Below are positions 51,803-60,245 of a DNA stretch of 64,000 bases, one piece after another. Source of the stretch: Gp1-AA145 sp963757135 (GTDB lineage: Bacteria; Acidobacteriota; Terriglobia; Terriglobales; Acidobacteriaceae); NCBI GenBank assembly GCA_963757135.1, contig CAVWQE010000004.1:868001-932000 (forward strand), in the 5' to 3' direction. A program made the position numbers and the translations under genes. The first letter of the stretch is position 1; each line of letters begins with the position of its first letter. A model generated the notes under the pieces. The model was not told the DNA's origin and did no database searches. It saw only the letters and a program-made list of their open reading frames with translations.

Positions 51803-52732
51803 ATGATTGCTTTTCTGTTTCCCGGCCAGGGATCACAAGCTGTTGGAATGGGCAAGGATCTGGCTGAAAAATACCCCATCGCGCGCCAAACCTTCGAGGA
51901 AACTGACGAAGCGCTCTGTATGAAGCTTTCTCAGCTTTGCTTCGAAGGTCCTGAAGACCAACTGCGTCTAACGGAAATCACGCAGCCCGCGATTCTGGCC
52001 GTTTCCGTCGCCGCTTGGCGAGTGCTGAAAGAAAAAGGCGTAAAGCCTGACTTCGTCGCCGGACACAGCCTCGGCGAATATTCGGCACACGTCTGCGCCG
52101 GAACCATCAGCTTTGCAGACGCCGTGCGCACTGTGCGGAATCGCGGCAAGTACATGCAGGAAGCCGTACCAGTAGGGACCGGATCAATGGCAGCGATTTT
52201 GGGAATGAGCATGGATGCCGTTGCCGGCGTCTGCGGCGATGCCGCGCAAGGCGAAGTTTGCGAGCTGGCAAATATCAACTCGCCCGAGCAGATCGTAATT
52301 TCCGGACATACGGCTGCCATCGAGCGCGGAGCGAAACTCGCCGACGAGCGCGGAGCCAAGCGCGCCAAAGTTTTGTCTGTAAGCGCGCCATTCCACTGTT
52401 CACTCATGCAACCGGCACAAGACCGCCTGGCAGTCGATCTGCAAGCCATGAAATTCTCACAACCAAACGTTCCGGTCGTCAGCAACGTCTACGCGCGTCC
52501 GGTTGAAGATGCTGAATCAGCGCGCGAAGCTCTGGTCCGGCAAGTCACTGGCTCGGTGAAGTGGAGCGAGTCCATGCAGTGGCTGGCGGCAAAAGATGTG
52601 AGCACATTTATTGAAGTCGGCCCGGGGAAGGTGCTATGCGGCCTCATGCGGCAGATTGATAGATCAAAAAAATGTCTGAACGTGGAAGATGATGCGTCGT
52701 TGCAGAAGACGACACAGGCCCTCGCTCAATGA
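51803..52732 (+). CDS. fabD: Malonyl-CoA:ACP transacylase FabD
   Basis: A 309-residue cytosolic enzyme that loads malonate on ACP. The start FLFPGQGSQAVGMGKDLAEK, the nucleophile Ser89 in FVAGHSLGEYSAHVCAG, and catalytic His198 in SVSAPFHCSLMQPA are in place, as is IEVGPGKVLCGLMRQ near the C-terminus. It ends the DUF177-rpmF-plsX-fabD run; fabH is not between plsX and fabD here. Confidence 0.95.
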   Translation: MIAFLFPGQGSQAVGMGKDLAEKYPIARQTFEETDEALCMKLSQLCFEGPEDQLRLTEITQPAILAVSVAAWRVLKEKGVKPDFVAGHSLGEYSAHVCAGTISFADAVRTVRNRGKYMQEAVPVGTGSMAAILGMSMDAVAGVCGDAAQGEVCELANINSPEQIVISGHTAAIERGAKLADERGAKRAKVLSVSAPFHCSLMQPAQDRLAVDLQAMKFSQPNVPVVSNVYARPVEDAESAREALVRQVTGSVKWSESMQWLAAKDVSTFIEVGPGKVLCGLMRQIDRSKKCLNVEDDASLQKTTQALAQ

Positions 52733-52745
52733 AGCAATTTTAAGT

Positions 52746-52785
52746 CGATTAACCACGAAGGACATCAAGGTACACGAAGGAAAGC
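52746..52785. repeat. Dispersed repeat, family R1-like (degenerate)
   Basis: Reads GATTAACCACGAAGGACATC and GGTACACGAAGG, related to the R1 core, in the fabD-unknown convergent gap. Confidence 0.45.
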
Positions 52786-52786
52786 G

Positions 52787-53260
52787 CTACTCCGTCAGCC
52801 AGCCCCACCAGTTTCCGCATTCGATGTCATTCGGGGAAACATGCAGAGTCTTGTCACCCTTGTCCACCCAGACATAAGCATGTTCGGCGCGGTCATTGAC
52901 CGTGGCCTGCACGATCACGCCGCTGCCGCTCGAGTATGAACAATTGAGGCTGTAGGACTTGATTATTCCCCACTGGCCGGTAGGGCCCCAGTCCTGAGAG
53001 AAATCTCCAAAGCCATATTGCGAATACTTTTGCGGGTGCTGCTTCCAGTCGGGATCCTTCATCCACAGGGCATATGCGCCTTCAATGTCCCGATGCTGCA
53101 AAGCGGAAAAGAATTTGTCCGCAGCGTGGCGTTCGGGGTAGTTGCGCAGGTGATAAGTTAACCAAGCCAGAATCAGCACGACGAACACACCAGTGATAAT
53201 CAGCTTCCTGCGGCGGCGGTCGCGAGTATCGTCGTACTGCTGCGCATCCATCAGCGTCAT
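52787..53260 (-). CDS. Single-pass membrane protein of unknown function
   Basis: A 157-residue protein with a short basic cytosolic N-terminus (DDTRDRRRRK), one helix (LIITGVFVVLILAWLTYHL) and an extracytoplasmic domain with FFSALQHRDIEGAYALWM, DWKQHPQKYSQYGFGDFSQD and a C-terminal Trp-rich end (CGNWWGWLTE). The domain resembles small NTF2-like or DUF4878-type folds; not certain. Two Cys could form a disulfide outside. It converges with fabD. Confidence 0.68.
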   Translation of the reverse strand: MTLMDAQQYDDTRDRRRRKLIITGVFVVLILAWLTYHLRNYPERHAADKFFSALQHRDIEGAYALWMKDPDWKQHPQKYSQYGFGDFSQDWGPTGQWGIIKSYSLNCSYSSGSGVIVQATVNDRAEHAYVWVDKGDKTLHVSPNDIECGNWWGWLTE

Positions 53261-53287
53261 GACTTACTAAGCATAATGGAATCTAGA

Positions 53288-53356
53288 ACCAGTTGTCAGT
53301 GGGCAGCTACAAGCCAAAAACTAACAACTGAAAACTGACAACTGACAACTAACCAC
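53288..53356. repeat. Dispersed repeat, family R3
   Basis: CCAGTTGTCAGTGGGCAGCT and AACTGACAACTGACAACTAA in opposite orientations form a hairpin directly after the exporter operon; the same family occurs at 14285-14448. Confidence 0.6.
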
Positions 53357-53360
53357 TGCC

Positions 53361-54473
53361 TCACAGCGTCCTCTTGAACAACGGCACCGCGATCGCCAGC
53401 GCGATCACTGCAAATGCGCTTAGATACAGCATGTCCGGCCACACCGCGGACAGGCCGGTTTCTTTCAGCAGCAGTGATTTGAAGCCGTGCACTGCGAAGG
53501 TGAACGGGTCGACCTTCGAGATGACTTGCAGCCAGCGCGGAAAGGCTTCCGTCGGATACACAGCTCCGCTGGGGAAAAAGAGCAGCGTGTTCAAAATGCC
53601 GAACGTGGCGCGCGGGACCAGCGGATCTTCGACCCGAACCATCAGCAGGAACATCATGGCGTTGAAAGAGAGCGACACCAGCAGAATCATGATCGCAAGA
53701 CCCAGCATGGTCGCAGGATTAAAAATCGTTCCCACGCCTGACAGCAGGGATCCAATGAGCGTAATCACGACCCCGGTCATCACCGCCTTGATCGCACCCG
53801 CTGCGTTCAAACCGAACACCAGTTCCATCTTAGTGATGGGAGTGACGAGGTAGCCTTCATGTACGCCACGGGCTTTGTCGTCTATGTACAGCATGCCGCC
53901 GCCGATCATCACCGAAACAAACATAGCGAGCGCGATCGATCCAGGCAGCAGATATTTCATGTACTCGATATACGGATAGAGTTCGACTATCTGCAGCACG
54001 GTCTGCTGCAATATCCGCGGTTCAACCGTGGGATTGTTGAGCGCGGCGGTTATCTCGCTCATTGCGCTCTCCAGAGTTGAGGACATGAAGTTGTCGCTGT
54101 TATCCACGATCAAACCGATCCGCGGCTGATCCTTTTCATATACGCGACGCGAATATTGCGGCGGAATAATGACCGCACCCTGGATCTTGCCGTTGCGGAC
54201 ATCGTCCATGGCCTTCTTTTCGTCGGAGTAATAGACCGGAACGAAGGTGCGGAGGTTGCTGCGGACTGAATCAAACGCTTCGCGGATTTTGAGCGCCTGC
54301 GTACCGCCGTCTTCATCGACCAGTCCCAACTTGGCGTCACGAATTTTTCCGCCGAAGGCGTTACCCAAAACGAGCAGTTGGACCAAGGGGAAAATCATCG
54401 AGACCAGCATGAGCGCAGGAGAGCGAAAAAACTTCCGCAGTTCACGTTCGATAATAGCCATCATTCGGTTCAT
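53361..54473 (-). CDS. ABC-2 type transporter permease
   Basis: A 370-residue membrane subunit of an ABC exporter (YbhR/YadH-like). One N-terminal helix (ALMLVSMIFPLVQLLVLGNA), a large extracytoplasmic domain (about residues 45-180, DDVRNGKIQGAVIIPPQYSR), and five C-terminal helices including FGLNAAGAIKAVMTGVVITL, MILLVSLSFNAMMFLLMVRV and FGILNTLLFFPSGAVYP. Overlaps the ATPase gene by four bases. Expected to move drugs or lipids with its adaptor. Confidence 0.88.
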   Translation of the reverse strand: MNRMMAIIERELRKFFRSPALMLVSMIFPLVQLLVLGNAFGGKIRDAKLGLVDEDGGTQALKIREAFDSVRSNLRTFVPVYYSDEKKAMDDVRNGKIQGAVIIPPQYSRRVYEKDQPRIGLIVDNSDNFMSSTLESAMSEITAALNNPTVEPRILQQTVLQIVELYPYIEYMKYLLPGSIALAMFVSVMIGGGMLYIDDKARGVHEGYLVTPITKMELVFGLNAAGAIKAVMTGVVITLIGSLLSGVGTIFNPATMLGLAIMILLVSLSFNAMMFLLMVRVEDPLVPRATFGILNTLLFFPSGAVYPTEAFPRWLQVISKVDPFTFAVHGFKSLLLKETGLSAVWPDMLYLSAFAVIALAIAVPLFKRTL

Positions 54474-55513
54474 GGTTGTACTCCCGGTCTGGTCGGCATC
54501 GTGAACGCATGGGCTTTCACCAGTTCGTCCCGCAATTGTCGTCCGGTATAGTGGACGAAAACATCGTCCAGAGTTGTGTTTTGCACCGAAAGTGATTTCA
54601 CGCCCACGCCCGCTTGCACTGCCATCTCAACAAGCTCGGTCGTGGTTCGCGAGCCGTTGCCGGTAAGCACGCGGTACATGTCTGCGCCTTCGTGTTGAAC
54701 CGACGTAACTGCGGTGAGCGAGTGCAACTTCTGTTCCCAGCCGGCTGGCGCGCGCTCGAATTGCGCCTCAATCACGTTTGATCCGGGCACGCTGGCTTTG
54801 AGGGCCGGCGGAGTATCCAGCGCAACCAGTTTGCCGTGATCAACAATCGCAATGCGGTCGCAGAGACGGTCAGCTTCATCCATGTAGTGGGTTGTGATCA
54901 GCACTGTCAGTTGGCGTTCGCTCTTGATCTTGGTGAGCATCTCCCAGACTGCGACGCGCGAAACGGGATCGAGCCCCGTCGTAGGTTCATCGAGAAAGAA
55001 AATTTTGGGGTTATGCACCAGGCCGCGGGCAATTTCCAGACGCCGTCGCATGCCGCCCGAAAGAGTTTTAGTTTGTGCATCCCGCCATTTAGTCAGGTCA
55101 ACCAGTTCGAGCAGCTCATCGATGTTTTTCTTGCGCTTCGCGGCTGGGACGTCGTAGAGCTTCGCGTAGATGCTCAGATTTTCCTGTACGGTGAGATCAA
55201 TGTCGCTGGTGAGCGCCTGCGGAATTACGCCAATCGTGCGCCGCGCATCATCAGGATCAGTTGCCACGTCGTAGCCAGAAACTTTTGCACTGCCCGCGGT
55301 GATGGGGATGAGCGTAGTCATCATGCGAATGAGCGTAGATTTCCCCGCGCCATTCGGTCCCAGCAAACCGAAAATCTCGCCTTCCTGCACGTTGAACGAA
55401 ACATCGTTGATCGCGGTAAAGCCGCCGTACTTTTTTACGATGTGCGTTACCTCAATCGCATTCGGCACATCTGCGGCGGGGACCTCGGGGCGCATTTCGG
55501 GGATGCCGCTCAC
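54470..55513 (-). CDS. ABC transporter ATP-binding protein (multidrug type)
   Basis: A 347-residue cytosolic ATPase. Walker A LLGPNGAGKSTLIRMM, signature LSGGMRRRLEIARGLV, Walker B IFFLDEPTTGLDPVSR and the H-loop TTHYMDEADRL are intact. A C-terminal extension after residue 250 (as in daunorubicin-resistance ATPases) is present. Overlaps the adaptor gene by four bases. Confidence 0.93.
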   Translation of the reverse strand: MSGIPEMRPEVPAADVPNAIEVTHIVKKYGGFTAINDVSFNVQEGEIFGLLGPNGAGKSTLIRMMTTLIPITAGSAKVSGYDVATDPDDARRTIGVIPQALTSDIDLTVQENLSIYAKLYDVPAAKRKKNIDELLELVDLTKWRDAQTKTLSGGMRRRLEIARGLVHNPKIFFLDEPTTGLDPVSRVAVWEMLTKIKSERQLTVLITTHYMDEADRLCDRIAIVDHGKLVALDTPPALKASVPGSNVIEAQFERAPAGWEQKLHSLTAVTSVQHEGADMYRVLTGNGSRTTTELVEMAVQAGVGVKSLSVQNTTLDDVFVHYTGRQLRDELVKAHAFTMPTRPGVQP

Positions 55514-56613
55514 TGCTGGTTCCCTTGAGTTGAGGCGTCCACGCTCGCGGCTGTTCCGTTCAACTGTTTCTGCGAGACCAGAACCTCCGCAGTCATGCCG
55601 GGGACATACGCGCCTTTGGGATTGTCGAGACGAACCTTCAGGATCAGCGTCTTGATATCGCGTTTGCGGCGGCTCACATCGCGTTGCGTGGCGAAATCCG
55701 CTTCCGGAGATTTAAAGAACACTTTGCCGGAGGTTTGCGTTCCACCCGGCAAGCGGATGCGAAGAGTGTCTCCGAGGCTGATGTGATCAGCCTCGGTTTC
55801 TGGAATGGCTGCCCGCACCCAGGTATCGCTGAAGTCCACAATGGTGACGATGGCCTGGCCGGCGTTCAGGTATTCGCCTTCGCGCGCGGCGCGGACCGAA
55901 ACCGTTCCGGTGACGGGCGCATAGATCTTGGTGTAGCCAAGCCGCACTTCGGCTTCCTTAAGTTGTGCTTCAGCATTCGACAGTTGTGCGCGCGTAGAAG
56001 CTACCGTGCTCTGCGCCGCGTGCGCCTGATGCGTGTTGGCTATCGCCATGTTCAAGTCAGCTTGCGCAGCTGTCACTTGCTGCTGCAGCGACGTCACAAC
56101 CGCTTGCTGCGCTTTCAGGTTGGTTTCGGCCTGCACTCGCTCCTGGTCGGAGGCCACGCCCTGCTGCGCCAGTTCGATGGTTCGCCGGCTGTCACTTTCT
56201 ACGCGCTGCAATGTCGCTTCCGCCTGTATCAACTGCGCCCGTGCTGACTCAAGCCGCGCCTGGGCGTTGGCGACGCTGCTGGTTGTCGAGCCTTGGGTTG
56301 CGACGCTGGTTGCTTCGGTCGCCGAGACCTGCGACCGGAAACTGTCGATGATGGCAGCGGCCGCGCGGGCCTGAGCTTCGAGTTCCGCGGGATCAAGCAC
56401 TGCGATCAAATCGCCTTGTTTTACCGCCGTGCCCTCATCGACCAGCAACTTGGAAATTCGTCCCTGAACCTGTGGGCTGACGATCACTTGATTGGCATCC
56501 ACGATGCCGATCAAATCAAGATCGGACCCGCGCGGGGTTGAGAACAGGTAGTAGCCAAGTGCAATGGCGAGAATCACTCCCAGAATAATGAAGAATTTAT
56601 TGCGCGCGTTCAT
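55510..56613 (-). CDS. HlyD-family secretion adaptor
   Basis: A 367-residue membrane-anchored adaptor. One N-terminal helix (FFIILGVILAIALGYYLF), lipoyl half VIVSPQVQGRISKLLVDEGT, a long Ala/Gln/Arg coiled hairpin (about residues 85-220), the second lipoyl half YTKIYAPVTGTVSVRAAREG and a beta-barrel. It links the inner-membrane ABC exporter to an outer-membrane factor encoded elsewhere. Start overlaps the tetR stop. Confidence 0.9.
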   Translation of the reverse strand: MNARNKFFIILGVILAIALGYYLFSTPRGSDLDLIGIVDANQVIVSPQVQGRISKLLVDEGTAVKQGDLIAVLDPAELEAQARAAAAIIDSFRSQVSATEATSVATQGSTTSSVANAQARLESARAQLIQAEATLQRVESDSRRTIELAQQGVASDQERVQAETNLKAQQAVVTSLQQQVTAAQADLNMAIANTHQAHAAQSTVASTRAQLSNAEAQLKEAEVRLGYTKIYAPVTGTVSVRAAREGEYLNAGQAIVTIVDFSDTWVRAAIPETEADHISLGDTLRIRLPGGTQTSGKVFFKSPEADFATQRDVSRRKRDIKTLILKVRLDNPKGAYVPGMTAEVLVSQKQLNGTAASVDASTQGNQQ

Positions 56614-57320
56614 GGGCGCTCTCCTTCTTCGCGAGTTCCATTGTCCATGGCTTCATCGTTTGCTGAGGTGGGCTCATGCTTAAACAACGCGGCAGAAATG
56701 AAGTCCACTACCGCGGTCCGGCGTTCGGCCATCTGTTCTTCCGACATGGGATCAAGCCCGGTTATTACTTTCATGACCGGCGCTGTATTGAAGAAGAAAG
56801 CTATGACGGAAACCATGGATGGAATGAAATGCGCTGGATTAACCGGACGGAAGGCGCCGCTTTCAATTCCTTCTTTCAGCAGACTCGAGATCTGACTGAA
56901 TACCGGACGAAAATAATCTTCGGCAATATGTTTGATCCGCGAGGGATCGCGGCCAGCACGCAGAAATTCCGCCTGAACGATCCGGGGATACAACGGGTTG
57001 GAAGCGATGTAATCAAAATGTGCCCGCACGTAGGCAATGAGCCGGGCCCGGGGAGGCAGCTTCTGTGCAAGGGCAGCATGTATCGTGGAGCGTAAGCCGG
57101 AAAAGACTTCGTCGAGCACCGCCTGATAGAGCGATTCCTTGTCTTTGAAGTAGTAATAGAGTAATGCCTTGTTGACTCCGGCCACGCGCGCGATAGCGTC
57201 GGTGCGTGCGCCGGCGACACCTTCACGTGCAAATTCGCGCACTGCAGCTTGCAGAATCGCAGCGCGACTCTGTTCGGGGCGTCCGCGGGTTCCGAGACGA
57301 GGTTTGGAGATCAACTGCAT
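56610..57320 (-). CDS. TetR-family transcriptional regulator
   Basis: A 236-residue repressor. The DNA-binding domain is at residues 17-65 (ILQAAVREFAREGVAGARTD, then AIARVAGVNKALLYYYFKDK), the remaining helices form the ligand domain. The ATG at 57320 is preferred to the open-frame start at 57413, which would cover the palindrome. It is the first gene of the exporter operon and most likely represses it from the palindrome at 57332-57349 until the exported compound binds. Confidence 0.9.
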   Translation of the reverse strand: MQLISKPRLGTRGRPEQSRAAILQAAVREFAREGVAGARTDAIARVAGVNKALLYYYFKDKESLYQAVLDEVFSGLRSTIHAALAQKLPPRARLIAYVRAHFDYIASNPLYPRIVQAEFLRAGRDPSRIKHIAEDYFRPVFSQISSLLKEGIESGAFRPVNPAHFIPSMVSVIAFFFNTAPVMKVITGLDPMSEEQMAERRTAVVDFISAALFKHEPTSANDEAMDNGTREEGERP

Positions 57321-57331
57321 GCTCTTAATAT

Positions 57332-57349
57332 TAACTAACCGGTTAGTTA
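57332..57349 (-). promoter_or_regulatory. TetR operator (perfect 18-bp palindrome)
   Basis: TAACTAACCGGTTAGTTA, fully symmetric, 12 bases before the tetR ATG. AT-rich flanks (TTATATAAC on the minus strand) suggest overlap with the promoter. Size and place are typical for TetR-family autoregulation. Confidence 0.75.
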
Positions 57350-57391
57350 TATAATAAACCCGGCTCCGCCGCGCTGGCACAACTAAAAACG

Positions 57392-57452
57392 ACCTTAGGT
57401 GTAAATACTTCACAAACAGCAGGCCACACTGAGAAAAAAATGACCTAAGGTC
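57392..57452. promoter_or_regulatory. Repeated ACCTWAGGT elements
   Basis: ACCTTAGGT (57392-57400) and GACCTAAGGTC (57442-57452) are two symmetrical sites 51 bases apart, about five helical turns, with a third half site (ACCTAAAT) at 57457. They lie in the 508-base gap between tetR and the two LuxR-type genes. Binding protein unknown; one of those HTH proteins is a candidate. Confidence 0.5.
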
Positions 57453-57580
57453 TTTTACCTAAATAAGCTAAGAATTCACAACCCGAATGTCGGGTATTTC
57501 TGGTCCTGGAAAATTGGGGTTTCTACTTAGCCATGAAGTGTAGGGGAGTGACCTGAAGGCATTTCTATACGTGGCTCATT

Positions 57581-57602
57581 CTATGGCACTTTAGTGCCAT
57601 AG
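57581..57602. promoter_or_regulatory. Perfect 22-base palindrome upstream of the LuxR-type pair
   Basis: Arms CTATGGCACT and AGTGCCATAG are exact complements with a TT centre. It lies 227 bases before the first HTH gene. There is no T-run, so termination is unlikely; an operator is the simplest reading. The rest of the gap holds another small palindrome (CCCGA-ATG-TCGGG, 57482-57494) and no coding frame. Confidence 0.5.
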
Positions 57603-57828
57603 ACGGCGTCTCGAAGTTGCCCAGCGCCACGGTGAGCATCTCCTCAGAAGCCCGGAAACGTTCGTGCCTGAAACCTATGTTTTTGTGGAAATGTAAGCGA
57701 TTTTTTCGTTTTTTTGCCAACCTCTTGGCAGAGCATGTGCAAACGTTTTCTTATTGTGCCTCTGAGCTTTGTTGCTCAGCCTAGTTTCCGGCATTGGCGA
57801 ATGTTTAATTCCGAGTCGAGGGGATGTT

Positions 57829-58206
57829 ATGGAGGAGAAATCGTTACGTCCGAGGGAGCGGCAGGTCGTCGAACTGCTCCTGCAAGGTTGTGACAATGAC
57901 GAGATTTCCCAGCAATTACACATGGCGCGGCGGACGGTAAAAGCACATTTTAACCGTCTGTTCGTGCGATTTGGCATTACTGGCGGAGTCAAGCGAGTAA
58001 AACTCGCGACACTTTTATACCGGAGGCAGCTATGTTCACAGGAATCGGTAACGGAAAACCTAATGACAGAGAACAACGAGTTATCGAACTCGTTGCCCAG
58101 GGACTTAAAAACAGAGAAGTTGCAGACGAAATCGGAACCACTGAACACGTCATCAAAAACTATCTCCGCACCATCTACGACAAACTGGGGCTCTGGAACC
58201 GCGTAG
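57829..58206 (+). CDS. Stand-alone LuxR-type HTH protein (first of two)
   Basis: A 126-residue protein starting at ATG 57829. Residues 5-65 are a complete LuxR/GerE HTH (LRPRERQVVELLLQGCDNDE, then ISQQLHMARRTVKAHFNRLF), without receiver or ligand domain. After LLYRRQL the frame continues 58 residues in a stretch that overlaps the next gene by 175 bases in another frame and has no domain character. The natural C-terminus is therefore probably near residue 70, and the tail is either noise or the result of a lost stop. Confidence 0.75.
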   Translation: MEEKSLRPRERQVVELLLQGCDNDEISQQLHMARRTVKAHFNRLFVRFGITGGVKRVKLATLLYRRQLCSQESVTENLMTENNELSNSLPRDLKTEKLQTKSEPLNTSSKTISAPSTTNWGSGTA

Positions 58207-58268
58207 AGCTGGCACTCTGGTATGAGGCGCGCCGTCACGAGAGCCTTGTCGCCATTCACGCGCATTAA
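58032..58268 (+). CDS. Stand-alone LuxR-type HTH protein (second of two)
   Basis: A 78-residue protein. The LuxR/GerE HTH fills residues 11-66 (NDREQRVIELVAQGLKNREV, then ADEIGTTEHVIKNYLRTIYD and KLGLWNRVELALWY). CGGAGG lies six bases before its ATG, so it is translated in its own right although it starts inside the upstream gene. It has no sensory domain. Together the two could form a heterodimer on the palindromes upstream. Confidence 0.82.
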   Translation: MFTGIGNGKPNDREQRVIELVAQGLKNREVADEIGTTEHVIKNYLRTIYDKLGLWNRVELALWYEARRHESLVAIHAH

Positions 58269-58345
58269 TAACAGAAACACGAGATACTTTGACGGGCCGG
58301 AACGCAGTTGCACTTTTGTGAAGCTGCGATTTCGGCCTTTCGTTT

Positions 58346-60037
58346 TTAGGGACAAGCGATGCGCGACGCCGGCTCGAACTCATCCACCTGTGCATCGTGC
58401 TGGCTCGCGAAATGGCCTCCGGGAGTTTTCCCGTAGAGATCTGAGCCCGGGCAGTAGTAGAGCGCAGTATGCACGTCCACCCATACCCGCACATCAGGAT
58501 TGCCGGAAAGCACGGGCGCATGCGCGGGAACTTCTGCCAGGCCAAGTTCCACCAACACAGATTGAAACCATGTCAGCCGCGAATTAGTTGACGATGGCCA
58601 TACTGCCAGCATCAGAAAAACCAGCAACAATCCTACGGCACTCAGCGCCCAGGTGGCATGCCGGCGGTGCATTCGGGCCCACACGGACTGCCATGTACTC
58701 TGCAAAAGATCCGGAGTAGCGCTGTCTTCGGACGCGTGGGCTACCGGGACCGCGTGCGTTAAGGTGTTGCCTGTATGCGTGGAGCGCGTGTCGGAAAAAC
58801 TGGCGTCAGGATCGATAAAGAATGAACGCTCCTCTGACAGCTGATCTCCGAACGGATGGGGTTGCGCCGGCGCGGCCGCAGCATAGCGCCGTGTGTCAGC
58901 CTCAGGTACATGCCATATGCGCACCGCTGGGTCAGCTGAAATCCGTGGAGCCGGTTCCTGAGAGATGGCGCGCGGTTGACCATTTTTCGGCACGGAGGGA
59001 AAAGTGTCTAGTTGCGGCTTTGTGAGCAGCAGCGGGTCTTTTTGCTGAGTTTCTAGCGTCTGCTGTTGGGTTACTTGCGCCTGCTGCATGTACCAGAGCG
59101 AAGCCCATTTGCTCTGCAGCTCTTCCGAAGGGGCTCCGGCCACGCGAGGCATGCTGCACTGGCCGCAAAATGCTTCGTCTGGGCCGAACCGACGTCCGCA
59201 GACACGACACTCTGCCGGCAAAGCGATGGCTTCCACTTGCGCAGGTTCGGCTGTAGGCGAAATCGAATTCACAGTTTCGACCGGAAAAATCCGCAACTCG
59301 GATTCCGACGGCTCAGATGCTGCGGCCGAGACGGGATCAGCTTTCTGGCCGGCTCTCGAATCGTCGGCTTTCGCGGAAACGGCCTGGATGTCTGACGCAG
59401 TCAACTGCGATCTTCTTCGCTCTTCTGCCCGTGCATTCCGTTCCCGAAGGCCGCTGATCAACCCCGCCATAAGGCGCGTAGCGCGAGTGTCGCTCTCCTG
59501 GAAGGCGTTGGCCCTGGTCCAGCGCACTTCAATCAGCCCGTCAAACTCATCGAAGCGGTGAATCGGCGCGGCAATGAGCGACCCGATGCCAGCTTCGCAG
59601 CAGCGAGGCTGATCGAGCCGGATGTCTTTGGCGGCATCACTGCTCTCAAAAAACTCGCCTGCTTTCAGGCCCTCAGTTGGGACCATCGAGTGGAAATTGA
59701 AGCAACTATCAGCCGAACTCCCGGCTCTTCCAGTTTCGGCGACGCACTCTAACGATCCGCCCACCATCAGGGCAACAGCGACCCCATCAGCGCGAGTGAT
59801 TTTCTGCAGCCGGTCAGTCGTAAGTCGCGCGGCAGTGGCTAGACCAAGGCCGCCGGCCCGCACCAGAGATTGAATTTCGGCAATTTCCGAGAGCACGCCC
59901 GACGTCGCCTGCGCGGGATCCTTCGCGCGCGCGCCGTCATTGTGCTGCTGCACCACGTAGGCTGCGGCGAGCAACTGTTGAAAGGAACTCTCATCCAACG
60001 CCGGCTTCGGTCTCGCACCTGCGGAAGCGAGGGTCAA
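58346..60037 (-). CDS. GAF domain / zinc ribbon / membrane protein
   Basis: A 563-residue protein of unusual composition. Residues 50-205 form a GAF-like sensor (LATAARLTTDRLQKITRADG, then SLIAAPIHRFDEFDGLIEVR). A four-Cys zinc ribbon lies at 277-294 (CRVCGRRFGPDEAFCGQC). Then a long linker rich in Gln, Pro and Ala and one membrane helix at about 461-481 (ATWALSAVGLLLVFLMLAVW). The extracytoplasmic end has VDVHTALYYCPGSDLYGKTP and two Cys. Its function is unknown; the arrangement suggests an intracellular sensor tied to the envelope. It converges with the LuxR pair. Confidence 0.72.
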   Translation of the reverse strand: MTLASAGARPKPALDESSFQQLLAAAYVVQQHNDGARAKDPAQATSGVLSEIAEIQSLVRAGGLGLATAARLTTDRLQKITRADGVAVALMVGGSLECVAETGRAGSSADSCFNFHSMVPTEGLKAGEFFESSDAAKDIRLDQPRCCEAGIGSLIAAPIHRFDEFDGLIEVRWTRANAFQESDTRATRLMAGLISGLRERNARAEERRRSQLTASDIQAVSAKADDSRAGQKADPVSAAASEPSESELRIFPVETVNSISPTAEPAQVEAIALPAECRVCGRRFGPDEAFCGQCSMPRVAGAPSEELQSKWASLWYMQQAQVTQQQTLETQQKDPLLLTKPQLDTFPSVPKNGQPRAISQEPAPRISADPAVRIWHVPEADTRRYAAAAPAQPHPFGDQLSEERSFFIDPDASFSDTRSTHTGNTLTHAVPVAHASEDSATPDLLQSTWQSVWARMHRRHATWALSAVGLLLVFLMLAVWPSSTNSRLTWFQSVLVELGLAEVPAHAPVLSGNPDVRVWVDVHTALYYCPGSDLYGKTPGGHFASQHDAQVDEFEPASRIACP

Positions 60038-60245
60038 GGCAAGGTACCCCGTCTAAATATTGTAAAGCAGTTGTGCAAGGGAATCGCCGGAATTGCAGCA
60101 GAACGGGGCGGGGTTGTCAGTTCAAAAAGGCGCTTGGGTTCAGGCTAGAGGACATAAACGACCTAAATATAGTGCTTCTCTGGTGAGCAGCTCTCGAATT
60201 GCAGAAAGGCGCCACGCGGCCCGAGTAACTACCGTGAAGGGATAA

